A stretch of 34,261 nucleotides of DNA from positions 63,219 through 97,479 of the forward strand of contig JAJVID010000030.1 of NCBI GenBank assembly GCA_022072205.1, read 5' to 3'. The translations under genes were made by a program, and so were the position numbers. The notes beneath the pieces are model-generated. The model saw only the letters and a program-made list of their open reading frames with translations. It was not told the DNA's origin and searched no databases. The DNA comes from Acidobacteriota bacterium. GTDB lineage: Bacteria; Acidobacteriota; Blastocatellia; RBC074. Below are positions 18,005 through 28,932 of this stretch, one piece after another. Each line of letters starts with the position of its first letter. Position 1 is the first letter of the stretch.

Positions 18005-18227
18005 AACAGTAAAACTCCCTTGAATAAAGTTGCGCCGAACAGTCAGTCTGCGCGTAATAGCTTATGCGGGATTCGACGCCGTTTAGCGCGGCGACAGATA
18101 GCGGCAATCGTGACGGCTCCGTAACGCTTGAGGCGGGATTATAGAAACCGCGATTTGATAGGTCAACGAGCCGTTTGATCGAGCAGCCGCGACATCTCTC
18201 ATTTCAACCACATCACAGGAGCATTGT

Positions 18228-18572
18228 ATGAAAACAGGAACGCGCATTTCGCTGATCGCCGTTGTCTCGGCTTCGCTGGCTCTCTTCATTACGCTTGCGG
18301 TTTACAGCCAGCGTAAAGACAGCAAAGACGGCGGGGCTGAAACGCAGTGGGAGTATTTGGTCGTCGCGGGAGGCTCGGCCAATCTTTCGACTTCCGGCAA
18401 TGAAAATTATTCGAGCATGCGGAAGCAGCCGGACACTTCATTCGCCCGCGAGAATTTTCCGCTCGAACGCAACTTCGACAAACTCGGCGCGAAAGGGTGG
18501 GAACTGGTCGCTGTCTACGGTCTGCCGAACGAACCGGTCTATTATTTCAAGCGGGTGAAAGACAGCAAATGA
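18228..18572 (+). CDS. Small exported DUF4177-like protein
   Basis: 114 residues with a hydrophobic N-terminal helix (RISLIAVVSASLALFITLAVY) acting as an uncleaved anchor or signal peptide. The rest has the pattern of DUF4177-type small domains: TQWEYLVVAGG near the start, then FDKLGAKGWELVAVYG, and finally PVYYFKRVKD. These are the two strands and the 'lN.lG.eGWElv' helix-strand unit of that family, whose function is not known. AGGAG lies 7 bases before the ATG. It is divergent from lysS (the 223-base gap 18005-18227 should contain both promoters, though I see no convincing consensus). It is followed after 113 bases by another small membrane protein. Confidence 0.78.
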   Translation: MKTGTRISLIAVVSASLALFITLAVYSQRKDSKDGGAETQWEYLVVAGGSANLSTSGNENYSSMRKQPDTSFARENFPLERNFDKLGAKGWELVAVYGLPNEPVYYFKRVKDSK

Positions 18573-18685
18573 ATCGCTCAAGTCACGCGCGCCGAAATTC
18601 GCTGAAACATCAACCGCAACGACCGCGTATAGCCCGTTGCAATCGGTCAGAAATTCGCAGAGGCGTAAAAGGAGAGATTTAGTCT

Positions 18686-18883
18686 ATGGCTCAGACAATC
18701 GGCACAATCATCGTTGTGGTTCTTGCGCTGGTGGTCCTTTCAGCGGTTCTCAATTTCCTGTTTGGCGTACTCGGATTCGTCTTCGCGCTGCTCCCGCTGC
18801 TGATCAAACTGGCGATTTTCGGTGGGATCATTTACCTGGGCTGGATGGTGTTTCGCAAACTCGCGCATACCTCCGAAAGCTGA
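18686..18883 (+). CDS. Small two-helix membrane protein
   Basis: 65 residues, almost all hydrophobic: helix 1 about 6-30 (IGTIIVVVLALVVLSAVLNF), helix 2 about 33-57 (FALLPLLIKLAIFGGIIYLG), then a short polar tail. AAAAGGAGAG lies about 12 bases upstream of the ATG. It has no recognised family. The size, good ribosome binding site and clean membrane topology support it as a real gene, possibly co-transcribed with the DUF4177-like gene. A long inverted repeat at 18953-19044 ends the unit. Confidence 0.7.
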   Translation: MAQTIGTIIVVVLALVVLSAVLNFLFGVLGFVFALLPLLIKLAIFGGIIYLGWMVFRKLAHTSES

Positions 18884-18952
18884 CAAGTCGTTCTGCTTAG
18901 TGAGTGGTACTTGATAGTGTAGTTGTTCAACCTCCAGTAGTGTTTTTCTGAC

Positions 18953-19044
18953 GAGCCGTCGCCGCTCGCCCAAATTCCTTGTCTCCAAAACTGCATTGGC
19001 TCAAATCGCCAAAGCCGTCGGGAATTGGGCGAGCGTCACGGCTC
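18953..19044. terminator. Long inverted repeat, probable bidirectional terminator
   Basis: The left arm 18953-18978 (GAGCCGTCGCCGCTCGCCCA + AATTCC) pairs with the right arm 19020-19044 (GGGAATTGGGCGAGCGTCAC + GGCTC) with few mismatches and a loop of about 41 bases. ATTATTTTTTC follows on the plus strand. It lies between the small membrane-protein gene and the convergent HAD gene. Confidence 0.65.
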
Positions 19045-19053
19045 ATTATTTTT

Positions 19054-19728
19054 TCAAAGTTTCCCGCGCGCGCATTCGATCAGCGCGCACAGTTCGCTGA
19101 AACGCTCGATCACGAAATCAACGCCCGCCTCGACCAATTCCGTGCGTCCGCGAAAACCAGGGATGTAACCGCAGGTTTTCATGCTCGCCGCTCTTCCGGC
19201 TTGAACGTCCACACGGCTATCACCGATCATCAAACATTCCGACGCGCGGACGCCACACCTGCGCGCCGCTTCAACCAGCATCATCGGCGATGGTTTGCGC
19301 TCATCCAAACTGTCTCCGCCCAGTACCACCTCGAAGTGCGTCGCCAGCCCCACGCCAGCGAGCAAAGTCATCGTGAAATCATAAGGTTTGTTCGTGACGA
19401 CGGCTTTCGGTATGCGCGCAAGGTGGGCGAGCGTCTGCTCGACTTCCGGGTAAACGCGCGTGTGGTCCAGAAGATGCTCGCGGTAATGACGCCGAAAAAT
19501 TTCGAGCGCGCCGTCAATCTCGGAATTTTGCGGCGAGCCGTTCTGTGTGGCTCTTAAAGCGCGCTCGATCAAGGTTCGCGCGCCTTCGCCGACGAAGTTG
19601 AGCACCCGCGCGTCGGGCAGCCGCTCGCGCCCAATCTCGGCCAGCATCAGATTGACCGAATTGATCAGATCGGCGCGCGAATCCACCAGCGTGCCATCAA
19701 GGTCAAAAAGCAAACATTGATAACTCAT
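19054..19728 (-). CDS. HAD-superfamily phosphatase, phosphoglycolate phosphatase-like
   Basis: 224 residues. Motif I is [14 protein letters not shown] with nucleophile Asp9 and general acid/base Asp11. Motif II is the Thr of [10 protein letters not shown], motif III the Lys of DERKPSPMM, and motif [17 protein letters not shown]. The small helical cap between motifs I and II (about 16-85) places it in subfamily IA, with Gph and PGMB-like enzymes. Gph dephosphorylates 2-phosphoglycolate formed by DNA repair or Rubisco oxygenation. Related enzymes act on other small phosphates, so the substrate is not certain. The ATG at 19728 has a modest AGGTAAG site. It is convergent with the small membrane-protein gene. 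Confidence 0.88.
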   Translation of the reverse strand: MSYQCLLFDLDGTLVDSRADLINSVNLMLAEIGRERLPDARVLNFVGEGARTLIERALRATQNGSPQNSEIDGALEIFRRHYREHLLDHTRVYPEVEQTLAHLARIPKAVVTNKPYDFTMTLLAGVGLATHFEVVLGGDSLDERKPSPMMLVEAARRCGVRASECLMIGDSRVDVQAGRAASMKTCGYIPGFRGRTELVEAGVDFVIERFSELCALIECARGKL

Positions 19729-19896
19729 TCAACTTACCTGGGCTTTCGCTTTTCCTCAAAACAGCAGTAGTATTGCCTTTGCTTCAAAGGCCACCTTCGG
19801 TTCCCCAGTTTACAATCCGAACGCGAGTGAGGCCAGCGCAATTACAAACATACCCCCCATTGCCGCTTTGGCGGCGCTCATCAGGAAAGGATCACG

Positions 19897-21981
19897 ATGT
19901 CCGGGCACGGCGACACTCAACATAAATTCACTAACCGGTTGATCAACGAAACCAGCCCTTACCTTCTACAACACGCTCACAACCCGGTTGACTGGTACAC
20001 CTGGGGAGAAGATGCTTTTGAACGCGCGCGCCGCGAAGACAAGCCTGTTCTGCTCTCGATAGGTTATAGCGCATGTCATTGGTGCCACGTGATGGAGCGT
20101 GAATCGTTTGAGGACGAAGCCATCGCCAAATTGATGAACGACAACTTCGTCAACATCAAAGTTGACCGCGAGGAGCGCCCCGACCTGGACACGATTTATA
20201 TGAACGCTGTGCAGATGATGACCGGGCACGGCGGGTGGCCGATGACGGTTTTTCTGACGCCCGACGGCAAACCGTTTTACGGCGGCACTTACTTTCCGCC
20301 GAATGACCGTCACGGGATGCCTGGATTTCCGCGTATCCTGATCGCTTTGGCCGAAGCTTATCGTGAGCGGCGCGATGAGATCGAAAGCAGCGCGGATGGC
20401 GCGCTCGGCGAATTGAAGCGGCTGGATCGGATCGCTCAGCAGGAAGGCGAACTGGGTTACGAGATCGCGGATCACGCGGCGAACCAGTTGCTGCGAACGC
20501 TCGATCCGGTCAACGGCGGCTTCGGCAATAGGCCCAAGTTCCCGCCTTCGATGTCGCTACAATTTCTGCTGCGCCAGTGGCGGCGGACGAAAGACGCGAG
20601 CGCGCTCAATGCGGTTGAACTGACGCTGAACAAGATGGCGCGAGGCGGAATGTACGATCAGTTGGGCGGCGGTTTTCATCGCTACTCGGTTGACGAGAAA
20701 TGGCTCGCGCCGCATTTCGAGAAGATGCTTTACGACAACGCTTTGCTGAGCCGCGTTTACACCGAAGCCTTCCTGGCCACCGGCAATGAATTCTACAGGC
20801 GCATCGCCACCGAGACGCTCGATTACGTCGTGCGCGAGATGACCGACCGAAGCGGCGGTTTTTATTCCACGCAGGACGCCGACAGCGAAGGCGAGGAAGG
20901 GAAGTTCTTCGTCTGGACGCCTGAAGAGGTTGTGGCGCTGCTTGGCGAAGAAGACGCGCGGTTGTTCAACCGCTACTTCGACGTTTCGGAGATGGGCAAT
21001 TTTGAAGGCCACAGCATTCTGCACGTTGATGAAGACGTTGACGTGATCGCCAGGCTGATGCGCGCGCCGCGCGAGCGCTTGCTGGAAGTCATCGAACGCG
21101 GCAGGCCGATTCTGTTCGACGCCCGCGAGAAACGCGTCAAGCCGTATCGCGATGAAAAGATATTGACGGCGTGGAATGGATTGATGATGCGCAGCTTCGC
21201 CGAAGCCTCGCGCGCGTTTGACCGGAAAGACTATCTCGAGGCCGCAACCAGAAACGCGGAGTTCCTGCTGGCCAATCTGCGGCGCGATGGGCGGCTGCTC
21301 AGGACGTACAAAGACGGCGAGAGCAAGCTGAACGGCTACCTTGAAGATTACGCCTACGTGGTTGACGGGCTGCTTGCGCTTTACGAAGCGTCGTTCGACC
21401 TGCGCTGGTTTGAAGAGGCGCGGGCGCTCACCGAGACGATGATCGAGCAGTTCCAGGACGCCGAAGCGGGAGGCTTTTTCTTCACCAGCGCCGATCACGA
21501 GACGCTGATCACGCGCACGAAGGATTTTTACGACAACGCCATTCCGTCCGGAAATTCGGTGGCCGCCGCCGCGCTTTTGCGCCTGTCGCTGTTCACTGGC
21601 GAAGACCGTTACCGCCAGATAGCCGAAACCATATTGCGCCTGATGAAATCCACGATGATGCGCGCGCCGAGCGCCTTCGGATATTTGCTCTCGGCGCTCG
21701 ACCTGCTTCTGGCCTCGCCTTATGAGATCGCAATCATCGGCGCGCCTGAAGCCGAAGACACGCGCGCAATGATCAACGTGGTTTTTAAACGCTACCTGCC
21801 GAACAAAGTTGTCGCGTTTGCGCCTGAAGCCGATTCAAGGGCGTCGCGGACTATCAAATTACTCGAAGGGAGAGACCGGATTGACGGCAAGGCGACGGCT
21901 TACGTTTGCCGGGATTTTTACTGCGAATCCCCAACGACCGACGCCGGAAAGCTCGCTGAGCAGTTGGGCGCGGGCAAATAG
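19897..21981 (+). CDS. YyaL/DUF255 thioredoxin-domain protein (spermatogenesis-associated 20-like)
   Basis: 694 residues, cytoplasmic. The N-terminal thioredoxin-like domain (about 5-170) starts with [20 protein letters not shown] and has the family-typical redox site [16 protein letters not shown] (Cys60 and Cys63), then [10 protein letters not shown] and [20 protein letters not shown]. The remainder (about 190-690) is an alpha/alpha six-hairpin toroid like those of N-acylglucosamine 2-epimerases, with [30 protein letters not shown] and [14 protein letters not shown]. The family is conserved from bacteria to animals, but the reaction is not established. Length and motifs match the family fully. 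AGGAAAGG lies 6 bases before the ATG. TACAAT at 19811-19816 could be a -10 element, but no good -35 is seen. Confidence 0.95.
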   Translation: MSGHGDTQHKFTNRLINETSPYLLQHAHNPVDWYTWGEDAFERARREDKPVLLSIGYSACHWCHVMERESFEDEAIAKLMNDNFVNIKVDREERPDLDTIYMNAVQMMTGHGGWPMTVFLTPDGKPFYGGTYFPPNDRHGMPGFPRILIALAEAYRERRDEIESSADGALGELKRLDRIAQQEGELGYEIADHAANQLLRTLDPVNGGFGNRPKFPPSMSLQFLLRQWRRTKDASALNAVELTLNKMARGGMYDQLGGGFHRYSVDEKWLAPHFEKMLYDNALLSRVYTEAFLATGNEFYRRIATETLDYVVREMTDRSGGFYSTQDADSEGEEGKFFVWTPEEVVALLGEEDARLFNRYFDVSEMGNFEGHSILHVDEDVDVIARLMRAPRERLLEVIERGRPILFDAREKRVKPYRDEKILTAWNGLMMRSFAEASRAFDRKDYLEAATRNAEFLLANLRRDGRLLRTYKDGESKLNGYLEDYAYVVDGLLALYEASFDLRWFEEARALTETMIEQFQDAEAGGFFFTSADHETLITRTKDFYDNAIPSGNSVAAAALLRLSLFTGEDRYRQIAETILRLMKSTMMRAPSAFGYLLSALDLLLASPYEIAIIGAPEAEDTRAMINVVFKRYLPNKVVAFAPEADSRASRTIKLLEGRDRIDGKATAYVCRDFYCESPTTDAGKLAEQLGAGK

Positions 21982-22012
21982 CGTTAAAACTCCCATTATC
22001 AAGGGCGAAAAA

Positions 22013-22041
22013 TTGACAGCCCTTTGTGGTTTAAATAAGAT
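22013..22041 (+). promoter_or_regulatory. Sigma-70-type promoter of the RodZ-like gene
   Basis: TTGACA (22013-22018), 17-base spacer, TAAGAT (22036-22041). Spacing is optimal and only one -10 base departs from consensus. The predicted start at about 22048 gives a leader of about 60 bases. Confidence 0.75.
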
Positions 22042-22110
22042 ACGCCATCAGTCCAAGCGGTTTCACCAGACAGATACGCCATGGGCAATGGCGGCAGGGC
22101 TAAATAAAAC

Positions 22111-22890
22111 ATGGCAACTTTAGGCCAGCAATTTAAACAATCGCGTGAAGAGAAAGGTATCTCGCTCCACGAAATCGCCGAATCCACCCACATCGGCGTT
22201 CGCTTTCTGCAGGCGATAGAAAACGACTCCTATGACATTCTGCCCGGCGGCGTTTTCAACCGCGCCTTCGTCCGCAAATTCGCCAGACAGGTCGGCTTCG
22301 ACGAGGAACAGGCGGTCAAACTTTACGAAGAACAACTGGAAGAGCAGGGCGGCGAGCCGGAGCAACGTTACCAGATGGGCGTCGAAGATTTCGAGTCCAG
22401 GCCGACGTCCGGTAATGGCCTGCTGCTCAGTTTCGTGGCGCTCATGATTCTGGGGGCGTTGGCTTACGCCGCTTATCAATATTTCGCGCCGGCTGGTTCC
22501 GAATCCGGCGGCCCGGTGGCTAATTTAAGCACGCCGAGCGTCACGCCGGACGCGTCAGCGTCTCCATCGCCTTCGCCAGCGGCAAGTCCGACGCCGGAAC
22601 CCGCGCCCGCTGGCGCGATGCGCGTGCAATTGTCCGCTCCGACTGAAGAAGTCTGGTTGAGCGTCAAGCCAGACGACCAGAAGGCGCAGATGATGATCCT
22701 GCAAACCGGCGAGACGCGCGAATACGACGTGAATGAGAAGATCGTCTTATCCATAGGCAGAGTTCCATCCTTGAAGATCACTGTCAACGGACGTGAGGTG
22801 GATAATGGCAAGCTTGTGCCGAATCTGAAGGGTGTTGTCGCAACCAATGTCGTTATCTCTAAGGACAACTATCAACAGTTTCTCAAGTAG
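22111..22890 (+). CDS. RodZ-like membrane protein: HTH, one TM helix, DUF4115
   Basis: 259 residues. The N-terminal helix-turn-helix domain (about 5-75) matches the RodZ type: LGQQFKQSREEKGISLHEIA, FLQAIENDSYDILPGGVFNR, FVRKFARQVGFDEE. A single membrane helix follows (about 108-128, LLLSFVALMILGALAYAAYQ). Next come a Ser/Pro/Ala-rich linker (about 135-170) and a C-terminal extracytoplasmic beta domain of DUF4115 type (about 172-258), with VWLSVKPDDQKAQMMILQTG and VVISKDNYQQFLK. RodZ links the MreB cytoskeleton to the elongasome that keeps rod shape. This copy is shorter than E. coli RodZ and may instead be a general HTH_25 membrane protein; MreB is not in the window. It has its own strong promoter and an intrinsic terminator downstream. 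Confidence 0.86.
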   Translation: MATLGQQFKQSREEKGISLHEIAESTHIGVRFLQAIENDSYDILPGGVFNRAFVRKFARQVGFDEEQAVKLYEEQLEEQGGEPEQRYQMGVEDFESRPTSGNGLLLSFVALMILGALAYAAYQYFAPAGSESGGPVANLSTPSVTPDASASPSPSPAASPTPEPAPAGAMRVQLSAPTEEVWLSVKPDDQKAQMMILQTGETREYDVNEKIVLSIGRVPSLKITVNGREVDNGKLVPNLKGVVATNVVISKDNYQQFLK

Positions 22891-22996
22891 TCCGTCGTTT
22901 CTTTTATTTAAAAACGGGCGTGCGCGGCGATGGCCTGCCGGATTGACCAGATTGCGCGCCCGCACACATCGCAAAAAAATCAGGTTATTAACTGCG

Positions 22997-23020
22997 CCGC
23001 GCGAGGAAAGTCCCGCGCGG
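22997..23020 (+). terminator. Intrinsic terminator between the RodZ-like gene and guaB
   Basis: CCGCGCG (22997-23003) pairs with CGCGCGG (23014-23020), with GG/CC extending it, followed by TTTTCGCTTTT. It ends only 23 bases before the guaB ATG, so it might also act as an attenuator in a guaB leader. Confidence 0.75.
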
Positions 23021-23037
23021 TTTTCGCTTTTAGGTGA

Positions 23038-24510
<1,473 letters not shown>

Positions 24511-24524
24511 CGCGATTCGGATTT

Positions 24525-26324
24525 TTACTTCCCGTTCGGCGCGGCCACAACCGGCAGCACGATGTGCGACGGGCGCGCGGTGTCGTGATAAATTGTCTGT
24601 CTGGCCACGCGCGTCCTGCTCGACGCGCCGAACGCCTCGCCCGTATTCGGATTGCGGTCGAATTGCGGGAAATGGCTGCTGGTGACGTCCACGCGGATGC
24701 GGTGGCCCGGCAGGAAGACGTTGGCCGTGCCGGCCATGTCAATCTCGAATTCGTAAACCTCATTCGGCTTCAGCAATTCCATCTTGTCGGTCCCCTTGCG
24801 ATAACGCGCGCGCAGGATTCCCTCGGCGATGTTCATCGAAAAACCGTTCGGATGAACGTCAATCAATTTCACCACCCAGTCGGTGTCGGGGCCGTCAGTC
24901 GAAGCGAAAAGCTTCATCTTGATCGGCCCGGCGATGGCCAGCGGTTGATCCATCGGTTGTGAGGTGTAGACCAGAATGTCTTTGCGACTCTCGATCACGC
25001 GCTGGTCTTTAGGCCCGGCCAGCGTCGGCGTGCCGCAGCAGTTGTTGCCGCCGACTGTAGGCACAGGATCGTTCGGATCATACGAATATTGATCGCTCGT
25101 CGCGCCCGACGGTTGATTCGCGTTCAAACCGCCGCCGCCCTTGTCGCTGTTGGCCGAGCCGTTGCTGGCGATGTAAAACGGCGTGTACTTCGTTCCGGGG
25201 ATCGGCCAGTCCTGCTCGTGACGCCATTGATTGACGCCCATATAAAAAATCTCGACCGGCGGCTCGCGGTCAATGCCGTTGTCAACGCCCTTCAGGTAAT
25301 GATCGAACCAGCGCAGTTCGCGGTCGAATTGCACGCGAATGTTTTGCGGCCCGAAATCAACGTCACCGAATTTCTGTGAAGGGCCGTGCCCCCAGGCGCC
25401 GATGATCATTTTGGTTTCGCGCCGCGCCTTTTCGTTCGCGCCGTGTTTGCGCACGCCTGCGAAGCCGTTGATCGTCCCCTGCACGAAGATGTCGAACCAG
25501 CCGCCGCTGGTGTGAACCGGGACGTTGATTTTTGAAAATTGCTCCTCGTCACTGATCTCGCGCCAGTAATCGTCGTAGCCGGGATGCGCCAACCAATCGC
25601 GGTAATGTTTGACGGCGTAACCGGCGCTTTCCAGATCGCCGTCCTTGAGCGGCAGGTGCTTGAGAATCTTCTCGTAGCTCAGTTCTTTCGGCGCATATTT
25701 TTCAGTGTGCCAGTATTGCGGCAGCATTATCCGGTTCGGCATTCGCACCACGCCCCAGCCGTAATTGAACGACAGCCGGAACGCGCCGCCGTGCGTGATC
25801 CAGTTGCCGTAGATGTTGGTCGAAGCCACCGCCGGAAACATCGCCACCAGATTCGGCGGCTGCAAACTCGCCGCGCGCCATTGCACGTGGCCCAGATACG
25901 AGCCGCCCTGCGTTGCGACCTTGCCGTTCGACCAGGGCTGTTTGGCCGCCCACTGGATTGTGTCGTAACCGTCTTTCGCTTCGTTGCGGAACGGCTCCCA
26001 CAGGCCTTCCGATTCGTAACGGCCCCGCGTGTCGTTCATCACGGCGGCGTAACCGTTCTGAGCGAATTTGATCAGCGCCTCGTGAGCGCCGTCGCGCTGA
26101 ACTCCGTAAGGCGTGCGCACGATCAGCGTCGGGTAACGGCCTTCGGCTCGCGGCAAATAAACGTCGGCGTAAAGCTTCACGCCGTCGCGCATCGGCACGG
26201 GTTGGTAGCGCAGGATTCTGATCTCGTTCAAGGCCGAGCTTGCGTCGTTCGTTGAAACGATGATCGCAATGATGGTGATCGCGCAGAACAACAGAGATGA
26301 TCGAAGAATAGAAATTCTTTTCAT
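24525..26324 (-). CDS. CocE/NonD family hydrolase (X-Pro dipeptidyl-peptidase-like), exported
   Basis: 599 residues with a signal peptide ([20 protein letters not shown], cleavage near DASSA, residue about 31). The alpha/beta-hydrolase domain shows [20 protein letters not shown], then the nucleophile elbow [10 protein letters not shown] (Ser142). A helical cap follows, and the catalytic His is probably in [11 protein letters not shown]; the Asp should lie just before, in the [13 protein letters not shown] region. The C-terminal jelly-roll of PepX_C type (about 440-595) includes [20 protein letters not shown] and ends near GAAPNGK-type residues. Members hydrolyse X-Pro dipeptides, cocaine-like esters or glutaryl-lactams, so the substrate cannot be read from sequence. 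AAGGAG lies 8 bases before the ATG. It is divergent from the S9 peptidase gene, with a shared 145-base promoter region. Confidence 0.92.
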   Translation of the reverse strand: MKRISILRSSLLFCAITIIAIIVSTNDASSALNEIRILRYQPVPMRDGVKLYADVYLPRAEGRYPTLIVRTPYGVQRDGAHEALIKFAQNGYAAVMNDTRGRYESEGLWEPFRNEAKDGYDTIQWAAKQPWSNGKVATQGGSYLGHVQWRAASLQPPNLVAMFPAVASTNIYGNWITHGGAFRLSFNYGWGVVRMPNRIMLPQYWHTEKYAPKELSYEKILKHLPLKDGDLESAGYAVKHYRDWLAHPGYDDYWREISDEEQFSKINVPVHTSGGWFDIFVQGTINGFAGVRKHGANEKARRETKMIIGAWGHGPSQKFGDVDFGPQNIRVQFDRELRWFDHYLKGVDNGIDREPPVEIFYMGVNQWRHEQDWPIPGTKYTPFYIASNGSANSDKGGGGLNANQPSGATSDQYSYDPNDPVPTVGGNNCCGTPTLAGPKDQRVIESRKDILVYTSQPMDQPLAIAGPIKMKLFASTDGPDTDWVVKLIDVHPNGFSMNIAEGILRARYRKGTDKMELLKPNEVYEFEIDMAGTANVFLPGHRIRVDVTSSHFPQFDRNPNTGEAFGASSRTRVARQTIYHDTARPSHIVLPVVAAPNGK

Positions 26325-26413
26325 CGCATTCTCTCCTTATTCGGGAAGGTCTGATTGTGATTGGGAAAACCCGATTGATTCCGCTTTCGCGGCGGCTGAA
26401 TTATTGAGTCGAG

Positions 26414-26422
26414 TGCTATAAT
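26414..26422 (+). promoter_or_regulatory. Extended -10 promoter of the S9 peptidase gene
   Basis: TGCTATAAT at 26414-26422 is a perfect -10 hexamer with the TGn extension; no good -35 box is visible, as is usual for this promoter class. The predicted start at about 26429 leaves a leader of about 40 bases with GGAGG before the ATG. Confidence 0.6.
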
Positions 26423-26469
26423 CGCGCAACCGCACGGATAACATTTTCAGAAAAATATGGAGGAAGTTT

Positions 26470-28524
26470 ATGAAACCTTCGCTCAAAGCCGGGCTGGCGC
26501 TGTTTGTCGCCGCGCTCCTGAGTTTATCGGCGCTCGCGCAATCGAAGCGTCCGATGACCTTCGATGACTTGATGGCCGTCAAGCGTCTCGGTGACGCGCA
26601 AATCTCGCCTGATGGCTCGCGCGTCGCTTACGTTGTCAGCGACGTTGATAAAAACCTGAATCGCAGCAAACGCAGCGTCTGGGTTGTTTCGACATCAGGC
26701 GGACAGCCGCAGCAACTGATCACTTCGGACAAGAACGATTTCTCGCCTCGCTGGTCTGCCGATGGCAAATCGCTCGCCTTTCTTTCAACCCGCGAAGGCG
26801 CGCCGCAAATTTTCGTGGCTGGCGCAGACGGCTCGAATCCGCGCAAAATCACCAACGCTCCTGAAGGCGTCGGCGAATTCATCTGGTCGCCGAACGGCAG
26901 GATGTTCGCGTTCACGACCGACGTTTACCCAGACTGCGGGTCGCTCGATTGCGTCGCGCGCCGCAGCGAGATGGATGAGAAAAGCAAGGTCAAAGCCGTC
27001 ATCGCCGATCATCTGCTCTTCCGCCATTGGGATTCATTCAAACACGGCAAGCGCTCGCACCTGTTTGTCGTTTCAAGCGACGGCGGCGAGCCGAAGGATT
27101 TGACGCCGGGCGATCACGATACGCCGCCGTTCAGCCTCGGCGATCCGACGGCGTTCGACTTCGCGCCCGATTCGTCTGAGATCGTCTTTGCGCGCAACAC
27201 CGACAAAGACGAAGCGCGAAGCACCAACAACGATCTCTTTGTCGTTTCCATCAGCGGCGGCGAGGCCAAACGAATCACGGGCAATAATCCCGGCTCCGAC
27301 ACGACGCCGCGATATTCGCCCGACGGCAAATACATCGCGTACCGCTCGCAACAGCGCAACGGTTATGAATCGGATCGTTTTCGGCTGATGCTTTACGACC
27401 GAAAGGCCGGAACGTCGAAAGAGCTAACGACCGGCTTCGACCGCTGGGTAGGCGAACTGGCCTGGGCGCCGGACAGCCGGAACATCTTCATCGTCGCTGA
27501 AGATCGCGGGCGCGAAATGATCGGCGTCGCGTCAATAAACGGCGGCGTCAAACCGATCATCGCCAACACCGCCAGCAACGGCGTCACGCTTTCAGCAGAC
27601 GGCAAGACGCTGGCCTTCACGCGGTCGAGTTTGACGATGCCCGCCGAAGTCTTCGCGGCGAACGCCAGCGGCGGCAATGCTCGCCAACTCACTCAAACCA
27701 ACGCGGCGTTGCTCGCGCAACTCGATCTCAATCCGGCTGAAGATTTCGAGTACGCCGGCGCGTTGAGGGCCAAAATTCACGGCTTCGTCGTCAAGCCGCC
27801 GCAGTTCGACAAATCGAAAAAATACCCGATGGTTCTGCTCATTCACGGCGGGCCGCAGGGCGCCTGGCTCGACAATTGGGGCTATCGCTGGAACGCGCAG
27901 ATGTGGGCGGCGCGCGGTTACGTCACCGTGATGATCAACCCGCACGGCTCGACCGGCTACGGACAGGCGTTCACCGAACAGATCAGCGGCGATTGGGGCG
28001 GCGCGGTTTACGACGACCTGATGCGCGGCGTGGATCACGTCATCGCGCAAGGTTACGTTGATCCGAACCGGCTGGGCGCGGCTGGCGGCTCGTATGGCGG
28101 ATACATGGCCAACTGGATCATGGGCCACACCGATCGTTTCAAAGCGATAGTCACGCACGCGGGCATTTTCAACACGACCAGCATGTACGCGACCGAGGAA
28201 TTGTGGTTCCAGGAGTGGGAATTCAAAGGCGCTCCGTGGGAGAACCCGGAGCTTTACGCGAAATGGTCGCCGCATCTGTTCGCCAAAAATTTCAAGACGC
28301 CGACCCTTGTCGTTCACGGCGAACTGGATTACCGCGTGCCGGTCGGCGAAGGGCTGCAACTGTTTTCGACCCTGCAGCGCAAAGGCGTGCCGTCGAAGCT
28401 GCTTTATTATCCTGACGAAGGCCATTGGATTCTGAAGCCGCAGAACAGCGAGCTTTGGTACAAGACCGTGCTCGGATGGCTCGATCAGTGGCTGAAACCA
28501 AACGGCGCGACGGCGTCGCGGTGA
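26470..28524 (+). CDS. S9 family prolyl-oligopeptidase-type peptidase, exported
   Basis: 684 residues with a signal peptide (MKPSLKAGLALFVAALLSLS, cleavage near ALAQS). GGAGG lies six bases before the ATG. The N-terminal beta-propeller (about 30-415) is built from WD40-like/PD40 units such as QISPDGSRVAYVVSDVD, FSPRWSADGKSLAFLSTR and DTTPRYSPDGKYIAYRS. The C-terminal alpha/beta hydrolase (about 430-680) has the oxyanion segment LLIHGGPQGAW and the triad Ser541 in AAGGSYGGYMANW, Asp620 in GELDYRVPVGEG and His652 in YPDEGHWI. The triad is complete, so activity is expected: aminopeptidase, dipeptidyl- or acylaminoacyl-peptidase on oligopeptides in the periplasm. The last residues (NGATASR) are encoded by a palindromic 19-mer that recurs after the receptor gene. 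A very stable hairpin follows. Confidence 0.95.
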   Translation: MKPSLKAGLALFVAALLSLSALAQSKRPMTFDDLMAVKRLGDAQISPDGSRVAYVVSDVDKNLNRSKRSVWVVSTSGGQPQQLITSDKNDFSPRWSADGKSLAFLSTREGAPQIFVAGADGSNPRKITNAPEGVGEFIWSPNGRMFAFTTDVYPDCGSLDCVARRSEMDEKSKVKAVIADHLLFRHWDSFKHGKRSHLFVVSSDGGEPKDLTPGDHDTPPFSLGDPTAFDFAPDSSEIVFARNTDKDEARSTNNDLFVVSISGGEAKRITGNNPGSDTTPRYSPDGKYIAYRSQQRNGYESDRFRLMLYDRKAGTSKELTTGFDRWVGELAWAPDSRNIFIVAEDRGREMIGVASINGGVKPIIANTASNGVTLSADGKTLAFTRSSLTMPAEVFAANASGGNARQLTQTNAALLAQLDLNPAEDFEYAGALRAKIHGFVVKPPQFDKSKKYPMVLLIHGGPQGAWLDNWGYRWNAQMWAARGYVTVMINPHGSTGYGQAFTEQISGDWGGAVYDDLMRGVDHVIAQGYVDPNRLGAAGGSYGGYMANWIMGHTDRFKAIVTHAGIFNTTSMYATEELWFQEWEFKGAPWENPELYAKWSPHLFAKNFKTPTLVVHGELDYRVPVGEGLQLFSTLQRKGVPSKLLYYPDEGHWILKPQNSELWYKTVLGWLDQWLKPNGATASR
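28503..28521 (+). repeat. Palindromic 19-mer repeat, copy 1
   Basis: CGGCGCGACGGCGTCGCGG, with the core palindrome GCGAC-GGC-GTCGC, spans the last codons of the S9 peptidase gene. An identical copy lies at 32296-32314, just after the receptor gene. Each copy is a short distance upstream of a terminator hairpin. Confidence 0.75.
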
Positions 28525-28537
28525 TGGATCGAAGCTG

Positions 28538-28595
28538 AAACAGGCGGCAATGGGAGCGTAATCTGGACAGATTGCGCTCCCATTGCCGCCTGTTT
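28538..28595 (+). terminator. Perfect long palindrome after the S9 peptidase gene
   Basis: The left arm (28538-28558, AAACAGGCGGCAATGGGAGCG) is written here only as a 21-base span starting AAACAGGCGG and ending GGGAGCG. It pairs exactly with 28575-28595. The inner AATCT (28560-28564) pairs with AGATT (28569-28573), leaving a four-base loop GGAC. The stem is thus about 27 bp with one T-G pair, and TTTGGTTG follows. It probably ends transcription, but is far longer than an average terminator. Confidence 0.75.
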
Positions 28596-28932
28596 GGTTG
28601 AAATCAAACAGGTATTTCCCGCCAAAGAAGACCTTCCGGTAAATGACTTTGCAAGAGCTATTCTTTTTACAAATGACCAGATACAAACTGCTGGAATAAT
28701 ACTTACGGATGCTCTAGTATTCGCGCGTTCAATCCAAACTTTGCGCGGGCATCGCGCAACATCAACAAAAATTCAATAGCGCAATCAAGTGGTCGCCAGC
28801 AATTGACCGGCTTTCGCCATTGGTCAAGTGATGGTCCCGGCTGCTGGAGGTTGACCTGGAGGCGCGAGCGGTTCGCCTGTTCTTGTCAACGCAGACCGAG
28901 AGTTTCCACTTAGTAAAAGGAGAGCACGAATC
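28596..28932 (+). other. Intergenic region upstream of the TonB-dependent receptor
   Basis: 337 bases without a credible gene. It is A/T-richer than its surroundings up to about 28790. It contains the inverted repeat TTGACC-N13-GGTCAA at 28803-28827, a possible regulator site, and ends with AAAAGGAGAG, the ribosome binding site of the receptor. I see no convincing -35/-10 pair. Confidence 0.4.
28803..28827. promoter_or_regulatory. Inverted repeat TTGACC-N13-GGTCAA, possible operator
   Basis: Perfect 6-base half-sites (28803-28808 and 28822-28827), 106 bases before the receptor ATG. A third TTGACC occurs at 28851-28856. The spacing puts half-sites about two helical turns apart, as for a dimeric regulator, but short matches like this can occur by chance. 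Confidence 0.3.

Noticed and set aside
16346..18124. Open frame of 592 codons on the plus strand antisense to lysS
   Set aside because: It lies opposite a perfectly recognisable lysS, has no family motif and a biased composition typical of the antisense frame of G+C-rich coding DNA.
22915..22980. Imperfect GC-rich hairpin after the RodZ-like gene as a second terminator or guaB regulatory RNA
   Set aside because: The pairing (CGGGCG with CGCCCG) is short and interrupted; the hairpin at 22997-23020 with its T-run explains termination better.
28594..28779. 61-codon plus-strand ORF (start MVEIKQVFPAKEDL) after the S9 gene
   Set aside because: Its start overlaps the terminator palindrome and there is no ribosome binding site. 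The sequence is plausible-looking, but no support could be found.
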